Assembly: GCA_963575745.1 (NCBI GenBank)
Contig: CAUYUJ010007413.1
Coordinates: forward strand, 72,001-136,000
Reading direction: 5' to 3'
DNA: 64,000 nt
DNA from: Prorocentrum cordatum
Taxonomy: Eukaryota > Sar > Dinophyceae > Prorocentrales > Prorocentraceae
Part shown: positions 11,328-21,850 of the stretch, in pieces
How the letters are laid out: each line of letters begins with the position of its first letter
Numbering within the stretch: position 1 is the first letter of the stretch
Translations under genes and position numbers: made by a program
The notes under the pieces: generated by a model
Told to the model about the DNA's origin: nothing
Databases searched by the model: none
What the model saw: only the letters and a program-made list of their open reading frames with translations

Positions 11328-11646
11328 GAGGAACTTCGCGCCAGTGGACCCTTTTTGTTTCAATCTCGGGAGCCTAGTGACGGGGGTCAATGCAAACGGG
11401 GGTCAGCTAGAGCGCCCGATCTTGCAGGATCCTGCAGGGGCCAGGGTCGCATCGGCCCAGGTTTGGGTGCAGGATCCTGCAGGATCCTTCGCATTGACCC
11501 GGGTTTGGGTGCAGGATCTCGCAGGATCATGCAGGATTCTGCAAGGCCTGACTGACCCGGGTCTGGACTGACCCGGGTCAGCAGATCTCCGAGACACGGG
11601 ATGCACACGAGAGGAACTCCGCGCCAGTGGACCCTTTTTGTTTCAA
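11328..11646 (+). repeat. Pair of 36-bp repeats ending in CCCTTTTTG, with GCAGGATCC repeats between
   Basis: GAGGAACTCCGCGCCAGTGG followed by ACCCTTTTTGTTTCAA occurs at 11611-11646, and with one mismatch at 11328-11363. The T5 run resembles an RNA polymerase III terminator. Between the copies, 11418-11580 carries tandem GCAGGATCCTGCAGGATCC and GACCCGGGT motifs. The second copy ends directly before the direct repeat that precedes the U6-like sequence. Confidence 0.65.
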
Positions 11647-11647
11647 C

Positions 11648-11801
11648 CCTGGCCTTGTCCATCGAGGATTCCCTTCGGGGATCCTCCGTTAACATTGGGA
11701 CGACGCAGAGAAGATTAGCATGGCCTCTGCGCAAGGATGACACTCGCAAATCGAGCAGTGTACACAGTTTTTGGAAAGCAAGTCCTGGCCTTGTCCATCG
11801 A
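11648..11801. repeat. 18-bp direct repeats flanking U6
   Basis: CCTGGCCTTGTCCATCGA occurs at 11648-11665, ending exactly where the U6 5' stem begins. It occurs again at 11784-11801, 11 nt after the T5 run. The geometry matches a target-site duplication around a reverse-transcribed U6, though a tandem duplication is possible. The interval 11802-12563 has no supported gene. Confidence 0.7.
11666..11772 (+). ncRNA. U6 spliceosomal snRNA (gene or retrocopy)
   Basis: The 5' stem-loop GGATTCCCTTCGGGGATCC pairs with a UUCG loop. It is followed by ATTGGGACGACGCAGAGAAG, then ATTAGCATGGCC with the AGC triad, then TCTGCGCAAGGATGACAC and CGCAAATCGAGCAGTG of the internal stem-loop, and a T5 terminator at 11768-11772. 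The conserved central part differs from metazoan U6 at few positions. The ACAGAGA box reads GCAGAGA, which is unusual. U6 RNA is the catalytic core of the spliceosome and is made by RNA polymerase III. An 18-bp direct repeat flanks the copy, so it may be a retroposed copy rather than the expressed gene. Confidence 0.85.
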
Positions 11802-12563
11802 CCCTGGCCAGTGCCCTGCCCGGGCCGAACGAGAGGCGGCACCGCGGGAGCGGCGCGGGCCGCACGCTCGCTGTGGCTGGCCTGGGCGCGGGGGCGCGCT
11901 GGGGCTTTCGTGGTGGTGGCACGCTCCGTGGGCTCTCGCGGCTGGCAGCTCCGAGGCGGGAATTGACGCATGAACGCCGCCTGGAGGATCCACTTTCGGG
12001 GACCTCGGCAGGCGGCGGATATGGAGATAGTCTGGCCCCTGGTGACCTAAAAACATATCCATGTCCGCCGTCCGCTGGGGCACCAGGACGTCGGCTCCCA
12101 GGCGGTGGGTATGGAGAAATCCCCGCCTCGCAGCAGTGCCAGGGCTCGGCCCAGACGGTGCTCCAGCGACCTCGTGGGCCGTCGTCGTTCTGGTGTCGTT
12201 CTGCAGCAGGGGCGGAGCGAAGGCAGAGCGGGGGACAGCGAAGACGGCGCGGGAACGGAGCGCACTGCTCCGGTCGAGCCTTGGTCAGTGCGGCCCCGCA
12301 GAGGAGAGGGGAGAGGGAGAGGACGCGAGAGGCAGGCAGAAGACGGCGGTTCGGTTTTCGTGGGATGTCTGCAGCGGTAGCTCGCGCCGAGTTTCAGAAC
12401 GGGTCGTGTCGCTTTCATTATGGCTCCGTCGGGACAGCCCGAGTCCCCCCAACCCGAGTCTTACAGTCGAGGTAGATTAGTAGGTCGACCCTGCCACACC
12501 AAGGGTACCCTTGTGTCCTGTGTTTCGCGACCTATGCCTCCTACATGCGCATGGGAATTTGAC

Positions 12564-13042
12564 ACTCGGAAGGGGTCTCGTGTCCTCTCGCGTGTCCTCT
12601 CCAATCAACCCCGACTGTACGTCTCCCGATCGTTGATGGCCTCGTGGGCTCGCGGCCGCCGGTGCAGCCTGGCCAAAGAAGAGGGGGGGGAGCGGGCACG
12701 AGAGGCAAACGCACAGACGGCGGCGGGCGCGGAGGCGGGAGGCCCGGGCTGGGGGGGCGGGGCGGGAAGGCGGCTGGGGCGGAGAGAAGGCGGAGGGAAG
12801 GCAGCAAGCAGGGGCGAGTGGCTGGAGGAGGAGGAGGAGGAGGAGGAGGAGGAGGAGGACGGGCAGCAAGCAGGGGCGAGTAGTTTGGGGAGCTTCGTCG
12901 TCCGGCCCCCCCCCTCGGTCCCCCTCGGGGAGGGGCCTCCCCCTGGACCTGGGAGGGGAGCCTCGCGATGGGGAAGAGGGAGAAGATCTACAGTCGGACT
13001 TGATTAGAGAGGACACGCGAGAGGACACGAGACCCTTCCGAG
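12564..13042. mobile_element. Foldback/MITE-like element with inverted repeats of about 55 bp
   Basis: The left arm 12564-12619 (ACTCGGAAGGGGTCTCGTGT ... CCGACTGTA) is the reverse complement of the right arm 12989-13042 (TACAGTCGG ... CCGAG) with few mismatches. Weaker pairing extends further inward. The interior is purine-rich GGAGGA sequence without a gene. No clear target-site duplication was found. Confidence 0.5.
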
Positions 13043-13134
13043 GGATACCTTGCCGTAGGAGTGTAAGAGGCACGCCTCTTTAAAGACAGTGCACAAGACC
13101 ACCCTTGATTTAGCAGGGTCGACCTACTACTCCA

Positions 13135-14335
13135 GGCCGACTGTAGGCCTCCCAGGTGGGGTCCGAGCAGACGGGGTCGGAGGATCGCGCCGCATCGCCG
13201 GTGCCTCGGCGATGCGGCTCTGTGAAGCCCAACTTTCTCCATGCTGACGTCGGCGATGCATCGCTGGCGTCGCCGATGCATCGGCGATGTATCGGCCATG
13301 CATTGTCGACGCATCGGCGACTGGGGCGAGCTGTTTGGGGAGTGTCGTCTTCCAGCCCCTCCTCGTCAATTTCGGGAAGGGCTCCCGGGAAGGGGCCTTC
13401 CCCTGGAACCGGAGGGGGGCTTCGCGAGGCGTCATACGTCCAAAGCGGACTCGGCGAGGAGGCCCAAATCAGCCATTTTACTCAGGTCTGGGCCGCAGGT
13501 CGGCCTTGTGGCATAGGGGAAGAGGAGAGGAGAGAAGAGGAGGAAAAGGCACGGCCAGGTGCTGGCCCTGTTCAGCGGGAAGGTGACGAGCGAGTCCGAG
13601 ACCACGTGCGTTGGCACCATCGCCGTGGATCCTGACAAGGGGATCTTCCCATTGAAGGCGCCTTTCCCCCGGGGGGTGCCTGGAAGATCGCGCAGGGGGA
13701 GGGCCCGAAGGATCGCTGATCGATGATCGAATGTAAACAACATGGCATGGCCGTGAACTTTCGGAGCTCCGCGCGGATTTCTTGTATATGCGCCGCCCCT
13801 GGCAGCCTCCGTGCGCCAGGGAGGGGGGCCCAGCGCCGATCCAAGGAGTCTGCGCGGTGCTCCGAAAGTTTCTGCATGTCTTCTGTTTGTTCGTCGAAGG
13901 GAGCCGCAGGATCGAGGATCGATGCTCGAGAATGGAGGGTCGTGCACCGAACCTCCCTCCTTGATCCTCGAACCCCCCGCCCCTGCGAAAGTCAAGTAAG
14001 GGGGAGATTTAATGCCAGAGAATCGTGGGTGGAGACTGTTAGATACCTTTCTGACCTTTTGGCTCTCCTGAGGCCTGATCCCAGACAGCCCGCGGCGCAA
14101 ACTCATCGGGACAACAGTTTTTCGTTTCGGTCTTGGCCTTGAGAGGCCCGTTCCAAGCGCCTGGACCGTCGGAAAATTGCTGGGTCAGTCTAGGCCTCCC
14201 AAATTGGATCCAAATCGATGATGTCGAAGGGTCTCGCCGCTATCGCCGATGCATTGGCGATGCGGCTCGATGCGTAGCCCGATTTTCTCCACGTCGACGT
14301 CGGCGATGCATCGGCATTGCGGCGAACTCGCCCAG
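13135..14335 (+). repeat. Two GATGCATCGGC elements and a duplicated GGGGAAGGGGCC segment
   Basis: Related copies at 13135-13325 and 14190-14335 share AGGCCTCCCA, CGCCGCATCGCC/CGCCGCTATCGCC, a TTTCTCCA(T/C)G(C/T)(T/C)GACGTCGGCG segment and GATGCATCGGC units. In addition, 13331-13433 resembles 12886-12972 (GTTTGGGGAG, CCTGGACC/CTGGAACC, CTTCGCGAG/CCTCGCGAT). The intervening 13434-14185 has no supported gene. Confidence 0.5.
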
Positions 14336-14559
14336 ATAACATATATTTGTATAGATTTGTACAACTTACATTACCCATCACATTTGATTGCAGCGGTTCC
14401 TCGACGCGCGTGGGCTCTGGCTTCAAGCTCTCATTCCCGGGCGCCTCCGCGCGTCCGTCTCTCCCTCGCCTCCTCCCGTGGGTGCTCGCCTCGCTCCTGG
14501 CGGCGGCGGCGTCCTCCTCTTGCGGCCGGGGCCGAGGCCCCCCCCTGGTGGCTGCTGGG

Positions 14560-15890
14560 CCCTCGGTGCAGACCGTCAACGTCCACCTGACACCTTACGG
14601 GGCTGGCGGCTCTCCGGCCAGCGCGGCCCCTGGCGCGGGCCTGGCGACCCGCGACGTGGGCACGCAGACGGAGCCCGAGCAGCTGGCGCCCCGCCCGCCT
14701 CCGGCCGCCCCGTCCCGCGCGCCCCGGGCGGCGCCGAGGCCTGGGCCTACGCGGTCTGGGCGAGCCCGGCTGCCCCGGACCTCGTGGGGTCCACTGCGGG
14801 GCTCGGCGGGCCTGGGACGCCATCGCCGAGCGGATCGGCGGCTACCGCTACTTGCGCGGCGACCGCCTCCGCCGCTTCGCCTCGGAGGACGAGGCGCTCG
14901 CAGGCTACCTCGTCGAGGCCGCTCGCCACGACGCGCCGGTGCCGCCGCCGCCCCTTCACCCCTGGTGAGGATATGGCAGCCGAGGATGACGTCTTCGACA
15001 CTTGTGACGGGGAGGTCGAGGACCCAGAGGCGTGGTTCGAGCAGGCCAAGCCTCAGTGCGTGGAGGCCTCCTCGCTGCTGCCGGCCTCTGCCACTGGTGG
15101 CGTGGCCGGGGAGTTCGGATTCCTCACGCTGAAGGACAGCGTCGATTCGGACTACGAGGTCACGGTGGCTGCGCTGCGGGCGCGGGCCGGCGAGCTCTCG
15201 ACCGTGGCGGTGGTGCCGTCAGGGCGGCTCGACACGGCCTACGAGGCGATGGAGCTGCCGGCCTGGGACCGCGTCGGCACGCCCCTGGATGGCCAGCTTC
15301 TCTCGGCCGAGATCATGGAGACCCGAGCACCCTGGTGCGGCGCTTCGCTTCGGCGCCCCCTGCCGACGGCCAGGTCTACGCCTTCCACGACGACGGCTGG
15401 TGGCCCGCGCCCGAGGCTGCCGTGGGCGCGATCCCCGCCGAGATGCTGGCTACCCTGGACTCCCTGCAAGGCGCGGGCGAGCCCGAGCTGGGGGTGTCGA
15501 GCGCCCTGCCCCCGCTGGGGTTCCCGCCGCTCGGTTTCGGGCCGCCGCTCCGTCCCCCTCTGGCCCCCAGGCCACAGCCAGCGGCCGGCGCGGCTGGGTT
15601 CGCCGCGTGGTTGTCCGGGGGTGCAGCCGCCACGACGCCGCCAGACGAGCTCGTGGAGCGTCGGCGGGCCGACGCGCTCGAGGAGGTGAGGAGCCTGGCT
15701 ACCGAGGTGGAGGAGCTGAAGCGGCAACGCGAGGCTCTGCAGGTGGAGACGGCGGGCCCCGCTCAGCCGAAGCCTGCCACTCGCAAGGCCCCCACTCGGA
15801 AGGCCGCGCCGCAGCAGCGGCAACAGCAGCATGTCTTGGAGCTGATCCTCGCTGGCCAGAACGCGCTCAGCCAGATGCGCTGTCGCTCCT
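14560..15890 (+). pseudogene. Gag-like N-terminal region of the DIRS-like element
   Basis: The coding signal passes through three frames. Near 14560-14740 it reads PSVQTVNVHLTPYG and ATRDVGTQTEPEQLAP. At 14750-14940 it reads AYAVWASPAAPDLVG then WDAIAERIGGYRYLRGDRL and FASEDEALAGYL, which resembles the RNase H1 N-terminal/viroplasmin-type fold. From 14973 the acidic MAAEDDVFDTCDGEVEDPE leads to DSVDSDYEVTVAALRARAG. From about 15330 the frame changes to YAFHDDGWWPAPEAAVGAIP and later a coiled coil (VEELKRQREALQVE) with a basic tail (KPATRKAPTRKAAPQQ). Frameshifts near 14745, 14815, 15330 and 15880 show decay. Confidence 0.5.
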
Positions 15891-16614
15891 GGCGGGCGTC
15901 GGGCGCGACGACGGGCTTGGCGAGAGCACTGGCATGAGGCTAGGCGGCGCGCGCGGTGCCGCCGCGCTGGAGCTGTTTCGCCGCCAGGTAGAGGGCAACC
16001 CCCAGGCCGTCTCCGCCGCGGCGCGGCGGAACCGCCAGCTCAACATGACGGGAGCTGCGAGCGAGGAGGGCATGAGCGACTCCACGCGCAACTACTTCGC
16101 TCGGAACGTTCTGTTCGGGCAAGCGAGGTTGTCGGCGTTCCTGGTCTTCGGCATGGCGGAGGTGTTCGATCTGATGGAGCGCGGCGCGTGGCACGCCGCC
16201 GAAGCGCAGTTGGCGCTCCCCCTCTGCGCGTCGGAGCAGGCAGCCCTACGGGAGTGGCGCTGCGCGTCAGCCTGGCTGCTGACCCACCTCCCCGAGCCGC
16301 CCTGGACTTCGATTCGCCGGGCGCCGGCGCGCGGGCAGATCCACCCCGTGTCCCGCCTGGCCTCGCCCGAGTGGGTCGCGGCAGTGATCGGTCACGCCAA
16401 GGGCGCCCTGGCCCTCGAGGACGCGGAGCGGAAGCTGGCGCCGGCTTCAGCACCGATGTCCGAGGAGAGCGGAGGCAAAGGCGGGGGCTCGAAGCGCCAA
16501 GGCAAGGCCAGCGGCGCGCACCCCCACGAGCGGGAGCGGGGCTATCTCCTGAATGCGACGCCCCCCCCCTGGGCGCCGTGGCGCCTCTCCCGACAGCGAG
16601 GTGGCGGCCCCTGA
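15890..16614 (+). pseudogene. Gag-like conserved block of the DIRS-like element
   Basis: This frame (stop at 16612-16614) reads GARGAAALELFRRQVEGNPQ, FARNVLFGQARLSAFLVFGM, AEVFDLMERGAWHAAEAQLA and SAWLLTHLPEPPW, a helical Gag/capsid-like block that I recognise as recurring beside dinoflagellate DIRS-type polymerases. It ends in a Lys/Gly-rich tail (GGKGGGSKRQGKASG). The assignment is by pattern only. Confidence 0.5.
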
Positions 16615-16835
16615 TCCGGGCAAGGCCCCCTTCGCTAAGTCCCAGTGCCACTTCGACCCGCTGGACTTTCTGGACCCTTTCTCCGCCGCCGCCTTCCTGG
16701 GGCCGCGGCCGCTGGCGCGGGATGGGCCCGGGGCCGGCCCTTGGGCGGCGGGGCCCCCAGCCCGACCCGACCCGACCCTCCGAGGCCAGCCCGTCAGGCC
16801 GGGAAGCCCGGCGACGTCCTGCAGCGCCTGAAGCG

Positions 16836-17953
16836 TGGGGCGACGTGGGGCGCCTGGAGCTGGTCGGCGCGGCCGACTCCCCGCCGGCCTTGCGGGGCGC
16901 CCTCTTCCCCGTGTTCATGGACAATGACACTCAGAGGGTCGTCTTCAACCGAATCGCCCGCGACGCGGCCGAGCTTCCGCTGTGCGGCTTCTGTAAGCTG
17001 ACCCCGGGAGCCGCCGTGCTGGTGGACCTGGGCGCGCCTGCCCGGCCTTCGACTGCGCCTGCGAGATGGCTCGCGCCAGCGACGTGGCCCCCCCTCTCCC
17101 GTCGAGACTCTACGAGGGCTTCGCGGCGCTGGACAGGTTGCGGAGGCGTTGCCGCCGCGAGGGCCGCGAGATCCCTGAGGAGGTGGTCCCCTGCCACGGC
17201 GGCCTGATCATGGGAGGCTTGAACGCGCCCGACTGGGCGTGCGAGTCACGCATGCGGCTGCTCGCCCAAGCTGGCAGCCCCCCCCCCGGAGCGGCGGGTG
17301 CTCAACCGCCACCTCGCCCCCGAGGGAGCTGCCTGGGAGGGCGTCGTGCTGGCGACCACTTCGGCCCGGCCGTCGACGCACTTGGCTCGCGGGCATCTCG
17401 GCGCGCGATCGAGGAGTCCTTCGCCCGCGCGCGCGAGGGCTATGCTGACGCCGGCCTCGAGGTCAGCGCGGGCGAGGAGGTGAGAGGCGCAGCGGAGGCG
17501 ACTGTAATCGGGGCGGAGATCCTCGGCCACGACCGGCTCGTCGGCGCCTCCCGCACTCGCAGGCTGGCGCTGGCCTGGATGGGCCCACCCCTGGCTCGAG
17601 GCCGGCGCTCCACCACGCTGGGCCTGCAGAGGTTCCTCGGCATGGGCCTCTTTGCCGCTCTGTTCCGGAGGCCCACCCTGTCGCTCCTCCACCGCTGCTA
17701 CAAGGAGGTCGACGCTGGTCGCGCTCCGCATGAGGTGTTCGAGCTGAGCGGCGCTGCCTGCAATGAGTGCGCCCTGTTCGCGGTCCTTCTCCCGCTGATG
17801 ATCTCGGACCTCTCCGCTGGGTGGGGCCCGCGCGTGCTGGCTTCGGACACCTCGCACATGGCTGGGGCGTCTGTCAAGACGCCCGCCCAGGCGCCCGTCG
17901 CCCGCGCCTTCTGCCGACAACGCGAGCAGCGAGGCGCCCGCGCGTGGCTTTAG
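16836..17953 (+). pseudogene. Reverse transcriptase / start of RNase H, catalytic site broken
   Basis: The RT start is visible as RLELVGAADSPPALRGALFP, VFMDNDTQRVVFNRIARDA and LPLCGFCKLTPGA. The central palm sequence is then missing or scrambled. Coding resumes from 17066 with GGLIMGGLNAPDWACESRM. Near 17345-17365 the expected VVL-D-D-H-F motif is broken: CTGGCGACCAC is one base short of encoding two adjacent Asp. The downstream frame carries RRAIEESFARAREGYADAGL, TTLGLQRFLGMGLFAALFRR and LASDTSHMAG (a likely RNase H Asp). A TAG ends the frame at 17951-17953 although similar-looking coding continues in frame. Confidence 0.55.
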
Positions 17954-19110
17954 CCCCCCGGCTGGGCGGCCCTGGCGAACCCCGAGAACGGAGGCCTCTG
18001 GCAGGATCTGGAGGAGGAGGCCGCCCCGCCCTCCGGCGTCGTCGACCCGCCGGTCTCGCTCATCGAGTACTTCGACGTGCTGGGGCGCTCTGCTGCGGGG
18101 AGGAAGCCCGCCTCATGGGCCACCTTGCGGGCCGAGGCATGCGCGCGTGCCCGAGGACCGACGTCAAGTGCCACAAGTGCCGGGACCTGGTCAACTCGCG
18201 CCTGGCGGAGTGGATCATATGGCTGATCTGGCAGAGGCGCGTGAAGATGATCATCTCGCAAGAGCCGTGCACCAGCCTCTATTGCTAGGCGCCCGAGGCC
18301 CCGGTCCAGGTCGCGGCCCCGGGGATTCGACCCGTCTTGTGCTCCAACGTGGCTGGGCAACGTCCTCTTCAGGCTGGGCGTGCTGGCGCTACTCGCGCAC
18401 CTGCTCTTGGGCTACGGCGCTGGGCTACATGGGCACCCTTTGACGGCCTACCAGGTCCTGGCACGCGAGCATTGTCCAGTTCTTGTTGTCGCACGACGCC
18501 GTGGAGCGGTTCGACCTCTCGACGTGCCAGTTCGGCGCGCCCTGGAAGAAGGGCGCTAGCCCACTGGCCGTTCGGGCCCCCTGGCTGGCCCCGATGGCGA
18601 GGCGCTGCCGCGGAGGGCGCGACCGCGCCGTCGACTAGAGGGCGGCCTGACCCCCAAGGCCGCGCTCTACCCGCGCGACTTCTGCGACGAGCTGGCCCGG
18701 CTCATCTCCGAGAACCTGGACTGGCCGCGCCCGCCGCCTCAGGCGGAGGGGGGAGCGCCCCCAGGAGCTTTCGAGGCCCTCTGGCCCAATGACTACGTCA
18801 GCTTCTCCCCTTGGCAGCTGCACCACCACCGCCGCTTCTACAAGCCCCTCCACGTCGACCTTCTGGATGGCGATGCGGCTTGCGATGCGGCGGGCGAACA
18901 GGGCCTTCGATTCCCTGATTGCAAGCGCAACCTCGTCCTGGACTTCCGCGTTTCGATCGGGGCCATCAGCAAGGGCCGCTCCGCCTCGACCGCGATCAAC
19001 GAGCTCTTGAGAAGGCGGGCCCACTTGCAGCTGGCTGCCGGCGCGTGCGTCGGGTGCCACTTTGCGCCGACACGCCTGCAGCCGGCCGATGCCCCGTCGC
19101 GCATGCACCG
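17954..19110 (+). pseudogene. Middle region (possible methyltransferase-like) and end of RNase H
   Basis: In frame after the TAG come PPVSLIEYFDVLGRSAAGRK and ASWATLRAEA. Another frame then gives KCHKCRDLVNSRLAEWIIWL and WQRRVKMIISQEPCTS, and a third gives GFDPSCAPTWLGNVLFRLGV, followed by FDLSTCQFGAPWKKG. Some DIRS elements carry a methyltransferase between RNase H and recombinase; position and motif style fit, but I cannot confirm the fold. At 18860-19110 the frame reads CKRNLVLDFRVSIGAISKGR and ends RLQPADAPSR, the PADxPSR-like end of the RNase H region. Confidence 0.4.
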
Positions 19111-19549
19111 TGACCCGGTGAGCACGGCGGCCCGCGGAGCCGAGGCGACGCTGCCCGCTCCGCCCTGGCTGGCCAGCCTCGAGGCCGGGGACGCCTCGGC
19201 TCTTCGCGCCTGGGCCGCGCACCCGCTGCAGCGCCGGCAGCAGTCGCGGTGGGCTTGGCTGGTTGCGCGCCTGTGGTCGCGAGGGCTCCTGCGACTGGCC
19301 CCCCGCCCGCGGGCGCGCAACCCCGCGCTGGGCTTTCCTGGGGAGGGCCCGCGCGGCGGGGCCACGGAGGACGCCGAACGGCTCCCCATGGAGGCGAGCA
19401 GGGTTTCATCCCTTGGTCTGGTGGCACCCGGATCCGCCCGGGCACGGCCGGCCTCCCTGGGTGGCGCCGTCTCCTCGGGCCCATGGTGCTGCTGCTGCTG
19501 CTACTGGGCCGCGCGGCGGCGCCGCGCCCGCCCCGCGGGGGTGGACCTG

Positions 19550-20620
19550 GCGGCGACTCGCGGCCTGGCGCCTGTGGTCCAGGCGCGCCGCGCGGCCCTC
19601 GTCTCGCAGCTCCAGCGCTGGCTGGCCGGCTGCGGCGGCCCGGCCTGGGGCCCGTTCATCCTGATGGACCCAGCGGCTGTAGGCCGCTACCTGGCCAAGT
19701 ACGGCCAGTTCATGCATGGTGCGATAAGGGGCCGCCGCGACTTTGACGAGACGATCAACGTTGTGGTGGATTCCAATCGAGCCCTCCGACACCGGCTCGA
19801 CGCGGCGTGGGACATCTCCTTCACGTGGAAGCACCTCACGCCGGGCTCGAACCACCAGGCGATGCCGGAGGCGCTGCTGCTCGCGTGCTTGAGCCTGGCG
19901 CTGTCCTGGGGTTGGATCGACGTGGCCGGCTGCCTTCTCCTGGGCTTCTTCGGCATGATGAGGCCGTTCGAGTTCCTGGGGCTGAGGTTCGGGGACCTTG
20001 TGCTCCCCTCTCGCTCTCTTGAGCGACTGCAAGCTATGTGCGTGCACGTCGGCGCGCCAAAAATGAGACACCTTGGCGCGCGCCGCGATCGCATCGGGAT
20101 TGACGTTCCGCAGGTTGTGCATTTCTTCGAGGCCCTGTCACTCCGGTCCTCTCCTCGCCCCCCTCTCATGCGTGGTGGTGCCCGTGTTTTCAGGTTTTGT
20201 CTGGACTCTCTCATGGAGCTTTTCGGAATTAAACATCCGGGCAAGGTCGGCATCACCCCTGCGCCCCTCCGCCCTGGATGGGGCCACGTTTTGGTGCAGG
20301 CTCGCAAATTCGCCGGGCTGGGCTCGCTACAGGGGCCGTTGGCTCTCCAGTCGTATGCTAGAGATTTATTTCCAGGAGGTAGGGGCTGCCAGGCTCCTTG
20401 CTGACCTCCCGGGTCCCCTCTGTAGTAAGATCAGTCTTTTCGCGGAGGCCGCCGGCGACCTCCTCCTTGAGGCCACCTGGCAGCTTCTGGCTTCGAGTCG
20501 TTTGCCGAGGCCGAGCGACGGCGGCCCTCGCCTTTCCGGCCCCCGTCTTCGAGAGCCGCCGCCGCTGCAACCAGAGCTCATCGGTGCCCGTTTCGCTCCA
20601 CAATTATTCAATATGAATAC
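19550..20620 (+). pseudogene. Tyrosine recombinase of the DIRS-like element
   Basis: The N-terminal part includes VQARRAALVSQLQRWLAGCG and GRYLAKYGQFMHGAIRGRRD. The catalytic half starts with LGFFGMMRPFEFLGLRFGDL, whose Arg in MRP fits the first catalytic Arg. Then come GITPAPLRPGWG (HxxR-like region without an obvious His) and, after a frameshift near 20325, GRWLSSRMLEIYFQEVGAA with the likely nucleophile Tyr. The + frame open from 19007 stops at 20404 because of that frameshift. Without the frameshift the C-terminus would continue to about 20500. Tyrosine recombinases cut and rejoin DNA through a covalent Tyr intermediate. Confidence 0.65.
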
Positions 20621-20904
20621 TACTCTCCCTCTTCCCCTGATGGCGTACTGGGAATATTCGACCCCCCCGCGTACTGTTCTTTTTTCACACAGGATTCCCT
20701 GGAGTTGGGTTTTCGCTTGCGTTTTTTTTTCAAAGTGCTGCTCTCGCTGAGGCGCTGGCCTCATTTCTGTTCCCGAATCGTTCCGAATCGTGCTCCCGCT
20801 GCAGCGTGGGCTTCATTTTCGGATCGGTGTTTTGCCTCCGTCGTTCAGGATGGCGTTCTCGCCCCAGCGCGGGCTTCTTTCTCGCGCGCCCATCCGCCCG
20901 CCAC

Positions 20905-21350
20905 CACCGCGCCGCACCACGCCCTGCCCCGCCGCACGCACGCCCACCGCCACTTCCACCCACCAACGCACGCGCGCACGCGCACCACCACCGCGCACCG
21001 CCGCCACCACCGCACTACCCCACCCACCACCACCACCACGCTACACCGCGTCACACCACATCACACGCGCGCACACACAGACACACACGCACGCACGCAC
21101 ACACACACATGCACACGCGCACACACACGCATACACACAGACACACACACACATACCACCACCGCCACCACCACCACCATCACGCACGCACGCACCTGGC
21201 CCACCACCGAACCACCAAGACGCCACACCACGTCGCACCGCAGCACACGCGCACACACGCACACACACATACACACCACCACCACAACAACCACAACCAC
21301 GCACACACGCACGCACGCACGCGCACCACCACCCACTACGCACACGCGCG
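20905..21350. repeat. CACCAC / CACACA-rich tract
   Basis: This is low-complexity CAC, ACAC and CGCACGCA sequence. Its several overlapping open frames are Thr/His-rich artefacts. The interval 20621-20904 holds two copies of an imperfect GCGTGGGCTTCATTTTCGGA-type segment and no gene. Confidence 0.8.
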
Positions 21351-21497
21351 CGGAGCCGCAGGTCCGCTACGACACGCGTCCGCGGATAGAGAAAATCAGC
21401 GCCATGGTAAGGGGTGTGGGGGGGGGGGGGGGCAGGATGTCAGATGTTGACGCGAGCGCGCCAAACTTGTCGCGCCCCCTCCCCGCCTCCCACCATG

Positions 21498-21850
21498 ATC
21501 GTTCGTGGATAGAAGGGGCCGGTCCTAACGGCGGCCGCCCTCTATCTCAGATGTTCGCAGGGGCAGCGGCGAGACCGGAAACGTTCATCGGCCTTAGATG
21601 TAGAGGAGCTTTCCAGCAGAGGAAGGGCATCGCTGATTGCAGCGATTCCTCGACGCGCGCGGGCTCTGGCATCGAGCCCCCCCCCGACGCGCCCGCCCCT
21701 TGGCTGGAAGAGGCCGGTCCGAACGGCGGCCGCCCTCTTTCTCATGTGTTTGCAGAGGCAGCGGCGAGCCCGGAAAAGTTCATCGGCCTTGGGTGTAGAT
21801 GGGGCTTTTTCAGCAGAGGACGTGCATCGCTATATGCACGCAGGTTGATA
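21498..21850 (+). repeat. Tandem duplication of about 210 bp
   Basis: GGCCGGTCC(T/G)AACGGCGGCC, CGGAAA(C/A)GTTCATCGGCCTT and TTTCAGCAGAGGA/TTCCAGCAGAGGA recur at 21518-21634 and 21718-21832 (about 88% identity). Between them, at 21635-21677, lies the sequence that also starts the DIRS-like region at 14386. Confidence 0.75.

Larger units (their letters stand above)
14386..20600 (+). mobile_element. Decayed DIRS-like (tyrosine recombinase) retroelement
   Basis: In order on the + strand are a Gag-like region, a reverse transcriptase with RNase H-like sequence, a middle region ending in PADAPSR, and a tyrosine recombinase. That combination defines DIRS-type retroelements, which integrate with a tyrosine recombinase instead of a DDE integrase. 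The reading frame changes at about ten places and contains a TAG at 17951-17953, so this copy is inactive. The terminal structure is uncertain. A sequence of about 43 bp at 14386-14428 recurs imperfectly at 21635-21677, downstream of the recombinase, and could mark element ends. Confidence 0.65.

Noticed and set aside
14032-14080. U2 snRNA-like string (TTCTGACCTTTTGGCTCTCC)
   Set aside because: It resembles only about 20 nt of the U2 5' end; the branch-site-pairing GUAGUA region and the rest of U2 are absent.
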